Source: Halocatena salina (lineage in GTDB: Archaea; Halobacteriota; Halobacteria; Halobacteriales; Haloarculaceae). From it: DNA of 64,000 nt. Positions 62,459-64,000 of the stretch are shown in pieces; the first letter of the stretch is position 1; each line of letters opens with the position of its first letter. Position numbers and translations under genes: made by a program. The notes beneath the pieces are model-generated. The model saw only the letters and a list, made by a program, of their open reading frames with translations. It had not been told where the DNA came from and did no database searches. Where the stretch lies: positions 124,001 to 188,000 of the forward strand of contig NZ_CP096019.1 of the NCBI RefSeq assembly GCF_023115355.1, given 5' to 3'.

Positions 62459-62665
62459 CTACCGCGACCGGCGTCGACCGTCGGGAACTACGATCTTAGC
62501 GAGGAGGCCCCCAAGAAGCAGTCCTGCGAGAACGACGAGTGCGGTTTCGGTGATGGTCGCATCACCGACGAGCGTGATGAGCCCGGAGGACGCGCCCACG
62601 AGAACGACGATCGCGGGCCGTATCCACTCGAAGCGGTTCCGATCGCTGGAAGAAGGACCGACCAT
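62459..62665 (-). CDS. 68-residue two-helix membrane protein
   Basis: It has a short polar start, two hydrophobic helices (about 17-33, 38-60) with a GDATITETALV turn, and a basic end (PDGRRRSR). No family is recognised. Its stop is four bases from the stop of the convergent cyclase-domain gene. The clear two-helix pattern and spacing support a real gene. Confidence 0.6.
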   Translation of the reverse strand: MVGPSSSDRNRFEWIRPAIVVLVGASSGLITLVGDATITETALVVLAGLLLGGLLAKIVVPDGRRRSR

Positions 62666-62728
62666 GGTATCTCACCCGTGAACTCGATCGTGAGCAACGT
62701 TTGACGTGTTTCTAGGCACGGATACCGA

Positions 62729-63277
62729 TCACTGGAATCCCCGGTCGACACCGTCGTCGGTAATGATGTCCTCGAAATCCCGCTCGAGGAGTCGCTCGGC
62801 TTCTTCGAAGGTCGTGTTGAGATCTTCGAGCGGTTCGGGACGGTCGTACTGGTCGTACTCCATGGGACCGTAGGCGGGACTGTCGAGCGCGCCCATCACG
62901 TCCTCGAACAGCGCGTCCGGTGTGGTTGGGGCATCTGCGTGGGTTTTGATCACCTCTTCGAGTTCGGTTGCTGTCTGTTCGGCCTGGGTTTCGTCTTCGA
63001 TCGGCGATTGGACACCGAATCGACCGGTGCTATCGGTCGGAAACAGAGGATCGAGTTCGTCGTCGAGTCGTCGAGCGACCTTTCCCCCGACGCCTTTCAC
63101 TTCGAAGGGGTTTTTCGCATACGTTTTGAGCTGGAACACCCCCATATCGGGATGGCCGAGATACATGTCCTCCCCGACGCCCTCGCTTCGGGTACCGGCG
63201 ACGGCACGCCAGTCATCGGGTGTCGCAGTTGAATCGACAACGTCGGTCAGTATGTCCTGCCAATCACGGATACGCAT
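62729..63277 (-). CDS. conserved haloarchaeal protein of unknown function
   Basis: The 182-residue acidic soluble protein has MRIRDWQDILTDVVDS at the start, then DWRAVAG, GEDMYLGHPDMGVFQLKTYA, KNPFEVKGVGGKVARRLDDE and a glutamate/aspartate-rich C-terminal half. I recognise the start and central segment as widely conserved in haloarchaea, without an assigned function. It lies 68 bases before tpiA's stop, on the same strand. Confidence 0.8.
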   Translation of the reverse strand: MRIRDWQDILTDVVDSTATPDDWRAVAGTRSEGVGEDMYLGHPDMGVFQLKTYAKNPFEVKGVGGKVARRLDDELDPLFPTDSTGRFGVQSPIEDETQAEQTATELEEVIKTHADAPTTPDALFEDVMGALDSPAYGPMEYDQYDRPEPLEDLNTTFEEAERLLERDFEDIITDDGVDRGFQ

Positions 63278-63345
63278 TGGTGACTCTACGGACGACTATC
63301 AAATGAGCGTGTCGGCTATCACAACTGTGATCGATCGTGGGAAGC

Positions 63346-63990
63346 TCACAGCCCGGTGACGAGATCGGCGAGCGCAGCGCGGGGATCGTCAGCTTTTGCG
63401 ACCCCGCTTGCGAGTAGTACGCCCTCGCTACCAAGCTCCCCAGCAGCTGTCACGTCCTCTCCTGATGAGATGCCCGCGCCACAGAGCACGGGAATCGAAC
63501 TGTCGACGGCATCGGCCGCGCTGACGGCCTCGCGGACGACCTCGGGATCGGCGTGGCTGACCGGCGTGCCGGTGCCGATGAGTTCGGGAGGTTCGACAGC
63601 CACCATATCCGGCGACAGTGCAGTGACAGCACCGATCTGTTTCGGATCGTTTGCGCAGACGATGGTGTCGAGACCGGCCCGTTCGGTCGCACGAATCCCC
63701 GCGTCGATATCTGCCAGCCGTAGCCGGCGTTCGGAGTGATTGAGCAAGGTGCCCTGCGCGCCCGCCGTAACGACCGAGTCCGCGAGGGTGCTTCCCGTAT
63801 GGCTCCCGTGGCCGACGGGATCGACGTGTTGTGCCCACGTTTCGACGCCCGTTTCCGCAACGCGTGCGATATCTGCCGTCTGGGGGGCGACAGCAACACG
63901 TACGTCCGCGTCGTCACCGACAGCAGCGGCTGCTGTGGCGATCGCAACTGGGTCACAGTCGTAGGCCTTCAGATTGACGAGGATGAACAT
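63346..63990 (-). CDS. tpiA: triosephosphate isomerase (archaeal short form)
   Basis: The 214-residue enzyme interconverts DHAP and glyceraldehyde-3-phosphate. Substrate residues N6 and K8 (VNLKAY), electrophile H85 (LLNHSERR), base E133 ([11 protein letters not shown]) and the phosphate loop SSGED are present. The short length is typical of archaeal tetrameric TIM. The promoter side lies at the window edge. Confidence 0.97.
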   Translation of the reverse strand: MFILVNLKAYDCDPVAIATAAAAVGDDADVRVAVAPQTADIARVAETGVETWAQHVDPVGHGSHTGSTLADSVVTAGAQGTLLNHSERRLRLADIDAGIRATERAGLDTIVCANDPKQIGAVTALSPDMVAVEPPELIGTGTPVSHADPEVVREAVSAADAVDSSIPVLCGAGISSGEDVTAAGELGSEGVLLASGVAKADDPRAALADLVTGL

Positions 63991-64000
63991 ACCGAAGACG

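Overview
The window comes from a haloarchaeon (class Halobacteria). The predicted proteins are strongly acidic. Secreted proteins carry twin-arginine (Tat) signals. The housekeeping genes are archaeal in type: CDC48-type AAA ATPase, Rpo11, a short 214-residue TpiA, stand-alone GatC/GatA, PurL and archaeal SerS. Several families are essentially restricted to haloarchaea (RdfA, DUF7127-like, DUF7503/7504-like and DUF5822-like proteins, CxxC micro-zinc-fingers). By eye the base composition is moderate, with marked AT-rich intergenic islands. No tRNA, rRNA, CRISPR array or recognisable transposase was found.

Layout. 1-11.5 kb is a chitin-use region on the + strand: the tail of an ABC sugar-binding protein, three secreted GH18 chitinases, two MalF/MalG-type permeases and a MalK-type ATPase. 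A glucose-1-dehydrogenase and an RdfA-family protein follow on the - strand, then a PIG-L sugar deacetylase and a RidA protein on the + strand. 11.8-27.5 kb holds a metallo-beta-lactamase-fold protein, a nucleotide-pyrophosphatase-type phosphodiesterase, a UPF0104 membrane protein, a penicillin-acylase-family hydrolase, a bile-acid/sodium-symporter-type carrier, a sulfatase-like enzyme, a polysaccharide deacetylase, a DUF2178/Xre/CPBP operon, a DUF2304-GT2 fusion and a GT-C membrane glycosyltransferase. This looks like surface-glycan and envelope work. 27.5-31 kb has a secreted alpha/alpha-toroid (prenyltransferase-repeat) protein convergent with a Tat subtilase.

31.3-34.7 kb is the most interesting unit. 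It consists of a 33-residue zinc finger, a DUF7504-like RecA-fold protein, a 53-residue mini-gene that overlaps its neighbours by 8 bases on each side, a 694-residue CHAT (caspase-like) protease candidate with a His/Cys dyad, and a convergent 45-residue single-pass membrane peptide. 34.8-48.9 kb is mostly core metabolism: gatA/gatC, a PHP phosphoesterase, purL, a GT-C protein, hisF, cdc48 with a small Hsp20-like partner, an alpha/beta hydrolase, panB, a DUF2270 protein and a HAD hydrolase.

48.9-49.8 kb is a foreign-looking cassette: near-perfect 22-base inverted repeats and several perfect hairpins surround one unknown gene. 50.3-64 kb carries a Nudix hydrolase, acyl-CoA dehydrogenase, a DUF3592 protein, a frameshifted AAC(3)-type acetyltransferase, rpo11, a CPBP protease, serS, an MBL hydrolase, a small zinc-finger protein, a convergent pair of Tat subtilases, a CBS protein with a hibernation-factor-like tail, a half-length lycopene-cyclase-domain protein, conserved hypotheticals and tpiA.

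How the parts may fit: the chitinases act outside the cell, the ABC system imports chito-oligosaccharides, and the PIG-L enzyme, GlcDH and RidA could deacetylate and oxidise the amino sugar. The CHAT unit resembles a regulated-proteolysis module whose target is unknown.
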